Positions 24,708-34,394 of a DNA stretch of 64,000 nt are shown here, piece by piece (within the stretch, counting starts at the first letter, position 1; each line of letters opens with the position of its first letter). The DNA lies in assembly GCA_033977485.1 (NCBI GenBank), contig CM066993.1, positions 25,844,001 through 25,908,000 on the forward strand, read 5' to 3'. The position numbers were made by a program, and so were the translations under genes. The DNA is from Hydrangea macrophylla. Taxonomy: Eukaryota > Streptophyta > Magnoliopsida > Cornales > Hydrangeaceae. The notes under the pieces are model-generated. The model saw only the letters and a list, made by a program, of their open reading frames with translations, did no database searches and was not told the DNA's origin.

Positions 24708-25646
24708 ATTAAGGAAGAAGTGACAAGCCATGGCCCTGTGCTAGAAGTCCAAACAATGGAAGAAAAAAATCATCTAGGAGGATTCAACTTTGTGGGAATG
24801 CTAGATGAAGGAAAGAAACTATATATGGTTCAGCAAAAGAAATCAGTTTGGGATCAACTCAGCTATTACAAAGAGAAGAGATTTCCTGATGCATCTATCT
24901 GGGATGAAGAAATCACTCCATTCAAGAAAAAGAAGCCATTCATAACTAGATGCAAGAATAAAAAGATGTTTGAGAGAAGAAACCCAGTTGTTGAAAGTCT
25001 ACAAGAAGAAGTGGGATAGAAATGGATCCCTGAAGTCATGCCATTGTACTTTGACCAATATGCAAATCCTAAAGTAGCTCATATGGTGTGAAAGATGACT
25101 ATTTCCCTGGAATGGGACTGGGTTGTCGTCAATAAGGAATAACTGAACCGTCTGACTTCCATGAGCAGAAAGATAAAACTGGGCTTGGGTATCAATTGAT
25201 TGAAGAAGATGAGAAGAAGATAATAAAAGAAAAAGGGTGGATGGTTGTTTCTGGGCCGACAATCCTGAATGGGTGTTTCGTAAAAGAGGGTGATGAATTC
25301 CCATTCTATGGATTTCCTGAACCATGGTATGATCCGGCTACCAAGAGCATCAAGCCTAGGTTTGAAATTTTCTTCAAACATGAGTGCTCCGACTATTAGG
25401 ATCGGTTCTTGTGTGTTCCACCTGCCAAGAAAGAAACAAAGGATTGGACTGATCTAATGGTAAGTGATGATTTGAACACACTAATGGGTGAAGAACTGAA
25501 TATGCTAATGGATGCCGAAGAAGCACTGGGAAATTTAAAAGAAATCACGCTAATAGAGGGAGCTCTGAACAATTAGGTGATAGAATCAAGAGTTAACAAA
25601 TCCCCTCCCCTACTCCCCAGAAAGTATGTAAAGGTTAATATTAGCC
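24708..25646 (+). pseudogene. G-patch-like linker of element C
   Basis: After protease the frame reads VLEVQTMEEKNHLGGFNFVG (close to EVQLQEEETSLGGIEI in element B) and then a lysine-rich stretch. A glycine motif (YFPGMGLG near 25100, GLGYQLI near 25185) resembles the G-patch-like repeats annotated in this retroelement group. The segment at 25196-25400 has FVKEGDEFPFYGFPEPWYDP and matches IKKGGDFLYCGIPEPW in element F. Several stops interrupt it. The function of this linker is not known to me. Confidence 0.6.
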
Positions 25647-26868
25647 ATGACGTTCAATCTGCTTCTGCTTTTGATGTACCCAAAAAATGTTAATGAAATA
25701 AACGAAGATTTCACTTACTCTTCTGTGTCTAATGATCTTGATTTTGAGGATTTGCAAAGATTAATTGAAAATGAAAATGAATCTGCATGCAAGATTATTG
25801 AAGAAACTTTGCTAAGAAACTTGGGTAACAAAGATAATCCACAAGATGTTCATATTGGCACTGTACTCACTTCACAAGAAACCAATGAACTAATCAATTT
25901 ATTAAAAGAATTTAAAGACGTTTTTGCTTGGTCTTATGAAGATATGACAGGCATTGATCCAGAAATTGTCCAACACCATATCCCTGTCTTTCCTAATTCG
26001 AAACTTGTTAAGAAAAAATTGAGACGTATGAGACCTGAATGGACTTTGAAAATTAAAGTTCAAGTTGAGAAGAAGTTGAAAGCTGGGTTCCTGATGGTAA
26101 CCCAATACCCTGAATGGATAGCCAATATAGTTCCTGTGCTGAAGAAGGCCGGAAGGATATGAGTATGTGTTGACTTCAGGGATTTGAACAAAGCCAGTCC
26201 CAAAGATGATTTCCCGCTCCCACATATAGATGTTTTGGTAGATAATGTGGCGGGGCATGAGCTGTTATCGTTCATGGATGGTTTCTCATGATACGATCAG
26301 ATTTTAATGGCACCCGAAGATAGAGAAAAGACTATATTCATAACTCACTAGGGGATGTACTGCTACCGAGTGATGCCGTTTGGGTTAAATATGCTAGAGC
26401 ATACTATTAGAGAGCTGCTACTGCTTTGTTCCATGACATGATTCGTAAAGAAGTGGAAGTCTATGTGGATGACATGATTGTCAAGTACAAATAAAGGAGT
26501 GGACATTTAATAGCCCTCACAAAGTTCTTTGAAAGATTGAGAAAATACAAGATGAGATTGAAAAACCACAGAAGTGTACTTTTGGAGTAACCACTAGGAA
26601 GCTACTAGGATTTCTCATAACACAGAGGGGAATTGCGGTTGACCCCAAGAAGATCAAGGCAATTATGGATATGCCTCCTCCAACAAATGAAAAGGAAGTA
26701 AGAGGATTTTTAGGATGAATCCAATTCATCAATCTCTTCATATCTAAACTCACTGCTACTTTTGATCCACTTTTCAGCTTATTGAGAAAAGGAAAGAAAT
26801 TTGAATGGGAAGAACAGTATCAAGAAGTTTCGACAAGATCAAGCCTTATCTATTGAACCCGCTCTATG
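25647..26868 (+). pseudogene. pol: Reverse transcriptase pseudogene of element C
   Basis: The enzyme would copy element RNA into DNA. The fingers begin near 25860 (LTSQETNELINLLKEFKDVF, WSYEDMTGIDPEIVQHHIPV). RT blocks then follow: NIVPVLKKAGRI, VCVDFRDLNKASPKDDFPLP, LSFMDGFS, YCYRVMPFGL, and the catalytic VYVDDMIVK (YVDD at 26462-26473), then the thumb words LLGFLITQRGIAVDPKKIKA and EVRGFLG. A TGA splits the segment at about 26160, and more stops and shifts follow, including a TAA a few codons after YVDD. Similarity ends at YLLNP (about 26862), where element G begins. Confidence 0.85.
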
Positions 26869-27330
26869 CCGCTGCTTATGCCACGTACTGCAGGAAGCAA
26901 TATTATCCGCTTTTTATTTTATTTTCAAATATTTATAATAAAAGTATATACTTTCATACTTTATACTAATATATTTTAGTTAATTATGCTAATGTTCTAC
27001 TCTATTTTTCTTTTCTTCTTTTTTTTTTCTTTTTCCTTTCAAAATTCTTTTCTTTTAAAATTCTTTTTCTTTTCTTTTATTTTCTTTTTTCAAAATTCCA
27101 ATTTATATACGTATATTTAATTTTGAAATTCACTTTCGGACTGTTCCTTTCTCATACGTATTTTATATCCAGGTTTCTCCGAATCACCTGATTTCCCTCT
27201 TTCTCTCAATTTTGAAAACTTAGTTTGAAGAATCTTCTGAAGAACTTTAATTGTTTGGAAAGTCTTCGAATTCTGCCAGTCATTGTCATCATCGGTCTAG
27301 AGGTAACCATCCCCTGAATTCAACGACCGA
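26869..27330 (-). repeat. 3' LTR fragment of element G (first ~460 bp)
   Basis: The reverse complement is collinear with the start of LTR F (38094-38600). Shared points are the GGTTACCT block followed by ACCGATGATGACAA, AGTTCTTCA with AGATTCTTC, a purine-rich stretch, TATATACTTT, and a decayed GC-rich dyad region (GCAGCGGCATAGAGCGGG). About 20 bp including the TGTAGACACC start are missing next to the PPT. The LTR is broken at about 26869 inside U3, where it abuts the RT of C. Confidence 0.7.
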
Positions 27331-27386
27331 TTTGCCCCTCTTCGACAGAGCTTGTGGAGCAAGGCGTATCACAAGTGAGTGTCGAA
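27331..27386 (-). other. Pre-PPT two-stem hairpin and polypurine tract of element G
   Basis: Outer arms TTCGACA (27341-27347) and TGTCGAA (27380-27386) pair perfectly, as do inner arms CTTGTG (27351-27356) and CACAAG (27370-27375). On the minus strand the hairpin runs directly into the purine tract GAAGAGGGGCAAA at the 3' LTR edge. Elements F (48757-48804) and D (60112-60160) have the same structure with different paired bases. Confidence 0.75.
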
Positions 27387-27456
27387 TTCAAGTAAAAACA
27401 AAGTACGTTGCAAAAATAGGATGCCTGGATGGTCGGTGCTGGTCGTGCTCAACGTC

Positions 27457-27502
27457 GAGCTGCCTATGTATCCCAACGGGAATCAGACCAGGATGTAGTT
27501 CA
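27457..27502 (-). other. Hairpin box, LTR-proximal copy of element G
   Basis: Element-sense order: GAACTACAT, a spacer, CTGATTCCC, loop, GGGATACATAGGCAGCTC. The inner stem TCCC/GGGA is intact. The outer arms have each suffered a CpG-type change and no longer pair fully. It lies about 70 bp from the pre-PPT hairpin, close to the spacing in elements F and D. Confidence 0.7.
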
Positions 27503-27734
27503 AATAGGGGACAAACACACATAATCACAAATAAGCATATAGATGAATGCACCTATCCTATCGTGATGCACGTACTCAAACAAATTCATGCTCCATGCTC
27601 TCAGGTGCAATGATTTAGAATAATACCACTCTCTCCAATACCAAAATACATCTTATGCCTTAAACTTTTTATGCCGATGCCGTCCTATTCTGGGAAAGTC
27701 ATGACCGTGCTAGATACGATTTCTATGCTAAATT

Positions 27735-28565
27735 CCCCAACATTCTTCATGAGTCATCTAATCGACTGGTGATCAACCGAGATGCACCTCACTCCTTATA
27801 CTCCGGTGTCGAATTAGGAAGCACGCTGAAAGATTGAGATACGCCTCGCGCCTTATACTCCGATGTCTTTCAAGAATCATCTGATCGACTGAGATGCGCC
27901 TTGCACCTTACACTTCGGCATTAAATCAGGAAGCACGCTGAAAGACTAAGATGCGTCTTATGCCTTATACTCCGATGTCTTTCAAAAATCATCTGATCGA
28001 CTAAGATGCGCCTAGCGCCTTATACTGCGCCGTCGAATCAGGAAGCACGCAGAAAGACTAAGCTACGCCTCGCACCTTACTCCGAAGTCTTTCAAAAATC
28101 ATTTGATAGACTGCATATACTCCGGTGTCGAATCAGGAAGCACACTGAAAGACTGAGATGCGGCTCGTCCCTTATACTATGATGTCTTTCAAAAATCATA
28201 TAATTGACTGAGAGGCACCTCGCACCTTATACTTCAGTGTCAAATCAGGAAGCACGCTGAAAGACTGAGATTTACCTTGCGCCTTATACTTTCATATCTT
28301 TCAAAAATCATCTGATTGACTAAGATGCGCCTCGCGCCTTATACTCCGGCATTGAATCAGGAAGCGCTGAAAGACTAAGATACGCCTCACACCTTATACT
28401 CCGATGTCATTCAAAAATCATCTGATTAACTGAGATGCGCCTCGCGCCTTATACTCCGACGTCAAATAAGGAAGCACACTGCGCCTCGCGCCTTATACTC
28501 TGATGTTTTTCAAAAACCATCTGATTAACTAAGATGCGCTTCGTGCCTTATACTCCAAAAATGAG
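27735..28565 (-). repeat. Tandem array of an alternating ~55/57-bp unit
   Basis: Two related units alternate. Both begin GAGATGCGCCTCGCGCC followed by TTATACTCCG. One then has TGTCTTTCAAAAATCATCTG, the other GTCGAATCAGGAAGCACGCTG. About seven dimers are visible, with deletions. Two diverged monomers of the same sequence, reverse-complemented as expected from the element orientation, occur in element F at 48283-48400. Confidence 0.85.
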
Positions 28566-28648
28566 GTCAATGCTAATCCTTGCGAGAATCGAGAATACAA
28601 ATTCGTTATATCCTTAATGCAAAGTTATCGCTAGCTTAATTTAGTTCA

Positions 28649-29665
28649 AGACTCCTAAGAGTCAGTCAGATTCATTTTCAAATCAATTTTCCCAAAATCA
28701 AGAATCACTCAGACTCATATTCAATCTTTTGTTAAATTTGAGAGTCAATCAGACTAAGATTCATGCTTATTTTTAAAAATCAAGAGTCAATCTGACTTGA
28801 ATTTGATTCAATTGCAAAATCAGGAGTCAATCAGATTTAACTCGTCTTAATTTGCAGTTTTCAAAATTGGGAGTCAATCAGACTCAGATTTGATTCAAAA
28901 TTTTCAATTTTCTAAAATCAGCAGTCAATCAGATTTAATTCACATTATTTTAGGCAATCTGTAGCCAATCTAGACTCAAATTAAAATTGATTTTTGGAAT
29001 CAAAAGTCGTTCAAACTCAAAATCAATTTTATTTCCAAATCAAGAGTCAATCAGACTCGAGTTCAATTCTTTCTTCGAAATCAAGAGTCAGTCAGACTCG
29101 AATTTACTCAAATTTTAAAATCCAGAATCGAACATACTCGAATCGAATCAAATTTCCAATTAATACTCAAATCGAATCAAATTTCTAAATCAGGAGTCAA
29201 CCCGACTCAATTTTATTCAACTTTTCAAAATTAAGAGTCAAGCAGACACGAATCAACTCATATTTTCAAAACCTAGAGTCAATTTAACTTACTTCAAATA
29301 ATCAGGAGTCAATTAGACTCAAATTCACATTATTTCAGAAATCGGGAGTCAATCAGACTCAAGTTCATATTATTTCAAAAGTCACGAGTCAATCAAACTA
29401 AAACCAAATCAAATTTTCTAAGATCATGAGTCAAATCAGACTCAAATCAATTTATTTCACAAATTAGGAGTCAATTATACTCGAATTCGCATTATCTCCG
29501 AAATCAAAAGTCAATCAGACTCGAACCTCATCAAATTTACAAAATCGGGAGTCAATTAGACTTGAATCAAATCAAATTTACATCAATTTTCAAAAAACAG
29601 GAGTCAATCGGACTCAGATTACATCAATTTTCAAAATTAGGAGTCAACTACATTCAATTTTAATT
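28649..29665 (-). repeat. Tandem array of GAGTC-N5-GACTC units (~40-50 bp)
   Basis: About twenty diverged units share the core GAGTCAATCAGACTC, an inverted repeat of five bases around a five-base loop, followed by an A/T-rich filler with TTTTCAAAAT. Perfect arm pairs occur for example near 28873, 29045, 29085, 29347 and 29602. A closely related core (GAGTCTGCGCGACTC) makes up an array in element F. Confidence 0.85.
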
Positions 29666-29831
29666 CAATTTCTTGCAACTGGAGCAAATTTTAACTTCTA
29701 AAAGGGCTAAAAACTTCTTTTTCAAATCTTGGGGGTTCTTTTAAAATGAGAAAAAATCTTAGAGGACATCTAAGAAAAATTCGGTGGTCTACAGCATAAA
29801 TATGAAAATTTTTGGGGGGGAAGGGCCACCT
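29666..29831. other. Spacer between arrays and the PMD upstream region
   Basis: A/T-rich, with a short G run (G8) at 29813-29820. No repeat or coding content is recognised. Confidence 0.3.
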
Positions 29832-30060
29832 GTCACATGCGGCGGCACTCGGTGAACACGTAGCGGCACTCAGTGAGTGCCGGTGCGGCACTTTTCGAAT
29901 GTTGCGCGCCACGTGCTGAGACCTAATGCCTTTTCGTCGGCATTGGGTTTGACTGGTAGTGTTTTAAAAACCTAATTTCTTTCATTCTCTTCATCAGTCC
30001 TCCCACTCTCTCTTACGAGCTCTCTTCCAAAATCTCCCTACCCTTTGATTCTCAACTCAA
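29832..30060 (+). promoter_or_regulatory. Putative promoter of the PMD gene, with GGCACTCA/TGAGTGCC dyads
   Basis: Words CGGCACTCGGTGA (29840), GCGGCACTCAGTGAGTGCCG (29864) and GCGGCACTTTTCG lie within 29838-29905. GGCACTCA and TGAGTGCC form an imperfect palindrome. No clear TATA box follows; GTTTTAAAAACC near 29962 is the best candidate. A pyrimidine-rich stretch with CTCTTTT-type words (29975-30060) resembles a plant transcription start and 5' UTR. Confidence 0.45.
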
Positions 30061-30599
30061 GAATCTCCTTAAACTATGGTATGTTCACCTATTCTAATGC
30101 CAAGATTGCATTTTTGAATTGATTTGTGGTTTGAAATCATTCGTTTACATGTTTTCTTTGTGCCTTTCTCAATCCTCGTACACAATCCATTTTTTTTAAT
30201 ATTTCCTTGTAGATTTTGAAAATGGCTAGTGGTTCAGGATCTCATTGACCCTCTGGGAAGAAGTACAAGCCCTCTATTGGCCAAAACTCAACGTTTCTAC
30301 TTACCGACCCCGGGGAGCACCTCTCGGCACGAGCTTTTAATAAATTGGTACAATTCTAATTTCTTTCACTCTCTTATGACAGTAGATGTAATGAATGATG
30401 ATATGTGGTGCATAATGCATGTATGTGCATGCTCTTGATCTATTTTTATGCCCCCCTTTCTTTTGAATTGATTTTGAATGGACTGCCATGATTATGTTCA
30501 ATGCTTGAAATTATGCTTTCGCCTGTTCCCCTTGTTTGGATTCATTTGATTTTATGCCAAAATTATGTCCCCGAATTTTATTATTCTACTTATTCATCA

Positions 30600-31400
30600 C
30601 AAATGAGGGGTCACCCCGATCCCATTAGGCACTCAAATTTTTGCCTAGACTAGGCTTATTCTTGTATACACATCTATGGACCCAAGATCCATGGTTATGG
30701 AGTCCCTGTGACTCGAAAGTTTATTTTAGAAAATCATGGAGTCGCTTTGATTAAGAAATTCTTTTTACAAAATTATGGGGTCATCGTGACCCAAAAATTC
30801 ACTTTTTCAAAACCACGAAGTCGCTACGTCTCGGGAACTTTACTTATTTGGCCAAAAAAAAAAACAAACAAACATAGGGTCACCTAAGACTTAGAAATTC
30901 ATTCATTCATCATTCATCATCATTTTTTATTTATCATTTTTAGTACATAGTCACCAAGATTTGAAAATTCATTCTTTAGAAAGCATAAAGTCACCAGGAT
31001 TCAAAATTCACTTTTACAAGACCAAGGAGTCGGTATGACTTGAACATAGTTCTATTTTAAAAAAATCACGAAGTCGCTACAATCTCAAAAGAATTTCTTT
31101 TTACAAAACAAGGGGTTCGCTAGGACTCAGAAACTTCTTTTCAAAATCATGGAGTTGCTAGAGCCCGAGAACTCACTTGTTTTTCTTTAAGGGCACAGAG
31201 TTGCTAGGACTCAAGAATTTTATTCTCTTTTCTCTCTTTTCTTTTTGTTTTTAGTTTTTTTATTTTTTTACAAAAACACTAAGTCGCTAGGACTAGAAAG
31301 TTCATTCTTTTTGAAACACGGAGCCGCTTAGGACTCAAAAATTTCATTCTTTTTCTTCAAAAATATGGAATTGCCGGGACTCAAGAATCTTATTTACAAA
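30600..31400 (+). repeat. Degenerate tandem repeats inside PMD intron 1
   Basis: Units of about 50-60 bp share a core like ATGGAGTCGCTAGGACTC. Examples are GGAGTCCCTGTGACTC (30699), GGGGTCATCGTGACCC (30778), AAGTCGCTAGGACT (31281) and GGAGCCGCTTAGGACTC (31319). GAGTC and GACTC again form short inverted repeats. The repeats sit within the 1.2 kb intron between exons 1 and 2. Confidence 0.65.
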
Positions 31401-33299
31401 ATCGATGATTTTCAAACATTTTATTTATTATTTCCTCTCAACATGTGAAGTTATTAAGACTTGAATTTTTTTCTTTTATTACCAGTACTCATTGACTTTG
31501 TCATCCTTCCCATTTTTCTTATCATTCTCCCCACTTATCCTTGTCCATTTTTTTGTTCGTTCTTTCGCAGATGCCTGAGACTGCCCTCAAGGGCCATGGG
31601 AGTTTGGCCCATGGCCGCAGATGGTATGAGGAGTTCTCTGAGGAAGTTTAGACTAGGATCAATATTGCTGGTTTTGGGCTTTTCGTGTTGCTCTTGGAGA
31701 AGAGTTCAAATGAAATGACCTATATCCAGACCTTGGCAGAGAGGTGGTGGGATACGACGAATACATTCCATTTACCGTTTGGGGATATGACAATGGCCCC
31801 CCTAGACTTTTCTATGATCACTGGCATCCCATTTGCCGGCCTCCCTATGGTCCGTTACGATGATCTCTCGAGCTGACATGAGCAGATCATTGACCTACTC
31901 GGGGCCCATCCTGGAGAATTCATCGTGCTTGCGAAGTAGTTAATGGACACCTTCAGAGGCCTGGTCTTCACTCATGATCAGATGATCAGGGCCTTCATCA
32001 TGTATGTGCTAGGTTGCTCTCTGATGAGAATGAGAGGAGACAGGATCAATCTGGGGTACCTAGCCTCTTTAGAGAACATCGGTTGCATATCCCAGTACAA
32101 CTGGGGAGGGGCAGGGCTGGTCACCCTTTACCATCATATGAGTGAGGTCTCTAGGGGAAACTTCCCCTCCATTGGCTGGTAGTGGAGAGCCTGGGAGGTA
32201 AAACCTTCTCTTTTGATTATTATTATTATTTCATTATTTTTTTCTTTCTCCCTTATTTCATTCATCGCTCCTTATTTTATTTTGAACATTGGATTCACTT
32301 GTTAACATTTTTCCATTTTTGCAGATATGGTCCCATGAGTACCTTCGCATGAGGGCTCGCAATACTAGGGATAGTGAGGCCGCCATTACGCCTCAAGGCC
32401 TGAAATGGAGAAAATGGGCGATAGGCCGAAAAGTATGGGCCCACAACTTCGTTGGTTATACGAATCTCCTCACCAACTTACGGGAGGTCCATGTGATATG
32501 GAATCCGTGGGAGGTAGCCCTCCCAAAGGCAATTGCAGAGATTCAGGCTATCGTGGGTTTCACCAGGATCAGGATCCTGATGGTGGGAGTGGCATGCCGA
32601 GAGTGGTACCTCAGTGAGAGGAGGACTTGGCAGTCTCTTACTACCCCAGCTTTTTATGTGCGAGGGCTCCCCCAGCTACCATGAGGAACACTGAGACCCT
32701 AGGCCATGAGGATTTTGTCACCACTCTAGGTGGGAAGAATATTGCAAATTATTTAGATGGCCCAGACGGTTATGCCTATTTTAGATTAAATTCACTCATG
32801 CACAACTTTTCTCTCATGGACGTTACTCGGGTAATAGACTTTTCATCCCTTTATTCTGTTGGAATTTCCTTTTAACTTTGCAATAATGCTCACACAGACT
32901 TGAATTTTCTTTGTAGTGGGTCCCTGGAGCAGCTGAACCTCCAGCCCTCCCATAGTGGAACTAGAACATGCCTATGGTCCATATGGGCCAGGAGACCATG
33001 TACCAACTGACCCCCTTATGCTCAGAATATCTCGACAGTATGATACGGTTCCCAGAGATTACGCTAAGGAGGGGCTATCGTATGCGTATATAGTTCAGCA
33101 TTGGATTCATGGCCATGAATGGAGGGTAACCTTTGAAATTATTATGCTTTTCACTTATCATCATTTTTATCGTTCACCTTTGATTATTCTAACATTAATA
33201 CTTGAATATCAGTTCCTTTTAGGATGATGGACGAGGGTTAGTGTGGAACTTCAAGCCATAGCTTTGGTATATATCTTGGCTCCCTTCTTCTTACGAGAG

Positions 33300-33500
33300 G
33301 AATCTTATCTAATGAATTTACAAATTCAGATTCCAAAGAATTTTATAATTACACAAATCGAGTTTGAGGACTCAAAGAATTTTATTATTGCATTATTTAT
33401 TTATTATTTATTATTTTTGCAAAGTCGAGTCCAAGGACTCAAAACAATTTTAAACATTAATTTTTTTTTTCAAAGTTGAGTTCAAGGACTCAAAAGAATT
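33300..33500 (+). repeat. Short GAGTC/GACTC repeats in the last PMD intron
   Basis: Three to four units of about 60 bp: GAGTTTGAGGACTC (33361), GAGTCCAAGGACTC (33426), GAGTTCAAGGACTC (33478), separated by AAAGAATTTTATTATT-like filler. The second copy is a perfect inverted repeat with a four-base loop. Confidence 0.6.
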
Positions 33501-33885
33501 TTTATATTTTCAACAAAGTACCTTCAGTCAAAACCATATTTACAACCAATCGAGCCCAAAATTTTTTTGAAAGAAATATTCACAACATTTGAATTCGAGA
33601 ACTTCCAAAGAGTTTAGATTTTTCTTTAAAGATGATTTCACATCACTTCTTACTTGCTCTTTTCTCTGTTTTGTCCTTTTTTAGGAAGCTGGAAATGTGG
33701 CTCTGCGGAGGCAACTTCAGGAGTTCTACTTGAGCCAAGGTAGCAGCTATCATGGAGGTGCTGGAGGTAGTGGTCAGGGCAGGGGCGATGGTGGTGATGG
33801 CGGAGATGGTGGTGATGGTGGAGCTGGGGGAAGCTTGACAGCCCCACAGGCTCCGAGGGGGAATCCTCATCGCCGACGGGGATGA

Positions 33886-34191
33886 TTCGCAGCTTTTATC
33901 CCTTTTCCTCCTTTTCATTTTGTTTCATGATGTCTCTGCGTGGACAAGATAGTAGAAACTTTCCCATTTTATTTATAGATTTTAAAATTGCTATGACTTG
34001 TATGTATGATAGCTAATGGGCCGATCTTGATATCCTATGCTTATGCAGTTTCTTGAGAATGTGAATGCTTTTATTGATGAATGACGCGGGAGTTGCCTCT
34101 TGAATGCCTGAGGGCATATCTATTTTTCTTGCTTCTTTTATGCAGGTTTTGGGCTAATTATTGTTACAAACTGCACCAGGAACTGCCTGGA
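33886..34191. other. Downstream flank of PMD and upstream flank of DUF7745-like gene
   Basis: No coding content is recognised. It probably holds the PMD 3' UTR (TTTTATTTATAGATTTT near 33968), but no clear polyadenylation signal stands out. Confidence 0.3.
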
Positions 34192-34304
34192 ACCTGACCG
34201 ACACTCAGTGAGACCTACCGGCACTCACTAAATTATGCGCGGTACTCAGCAAGTGCCGCCGTTTTTTCAACGAGTGCCGTAAAGTACCTTTTCCTTTATA
34301 AAAG
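34192..34304 (+). promoter_or_regulatory. Putative promoter of the DUF7745-like gene: dyads and TATA box
   Basis: CGACACTCAGTGAGACC, CCGGCACTCACTAA, GCGGTACTCAGCAAGTGCCG and CGAGTGCCG lie within 34198-34280. A clean TATAAAA box follows at 34298-34304, about 90 bp before the ATG at 34395. The layout is the same as in the LTRs of B and F. Confidence 0.6.
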
Positions 34305-34394
34305 ATGGTTCTTGGTCATTTTTAAATTTTCAAGCTTCCTCATTCTCACTCTCATCTATTCTCTCATCCCATACTTATTCTTATTTCATTTCCC

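Larger units (their letters stand above)
9026..26868 (+). mobile_element. Element C: Tat/Ogre-like retrotransposon with nested insertions
   Basis: C inserted into B just before B's RT domain. Its 5' LTR (9026-19328) is split by an Athila-like element. A PBS at 19332, a leader split by a solo LTR, gag, protease, G-patch-like linker and RT follow. The reading is lost at about 26868, shortly after the RT thumb region, where minus-strand LTR sequence of element G begins. RNase H, integrase and 3' LTR are missing. If C inserted cleanly, its target duplication should be TAATC (9021-9025), but the right copy is not in the window. Confidence 0.75.
30222..33885 (+). pseudogene. Plant mobile domain (PMD/MAIN-like) gene copy with introns, disrupted
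   Basis: Inferred exons with GT and AG borders: 30222-30347, 31571-32197, 32325-32830, 32917-33125, about 33223-33262, 33685-33885. Exon 1 begins MASGSGSH. Exon 2 carries the PMD signature RWWDTTNTFHLPFGDMTMAP and later MIRAFIMYVLGCSLM; exon 3 has IWSHEYLRMRARN and VHVIWNPWEV. The last exon codes a glycine-aspartate-rich tail ending in RRRG. In-frame stops in exons 1, 2 (four), 3 and 4 and a frameshift near 32670 break it. PMD proteins are plant-specific, linked to transposons, and in MAIN/MAIL1 act in nuclear silencing and expression control. It is antisense to element G and keeps its introns. It could instead be an inserted host or MULE-derived copy. Confidence 0.75.

Noticed and set aside
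33643..33918. Minus-strand frames rich in histidine and threonine
   Set aside because: They are the complement of the glycine-aspartate codon repeats in the last PMD exon.
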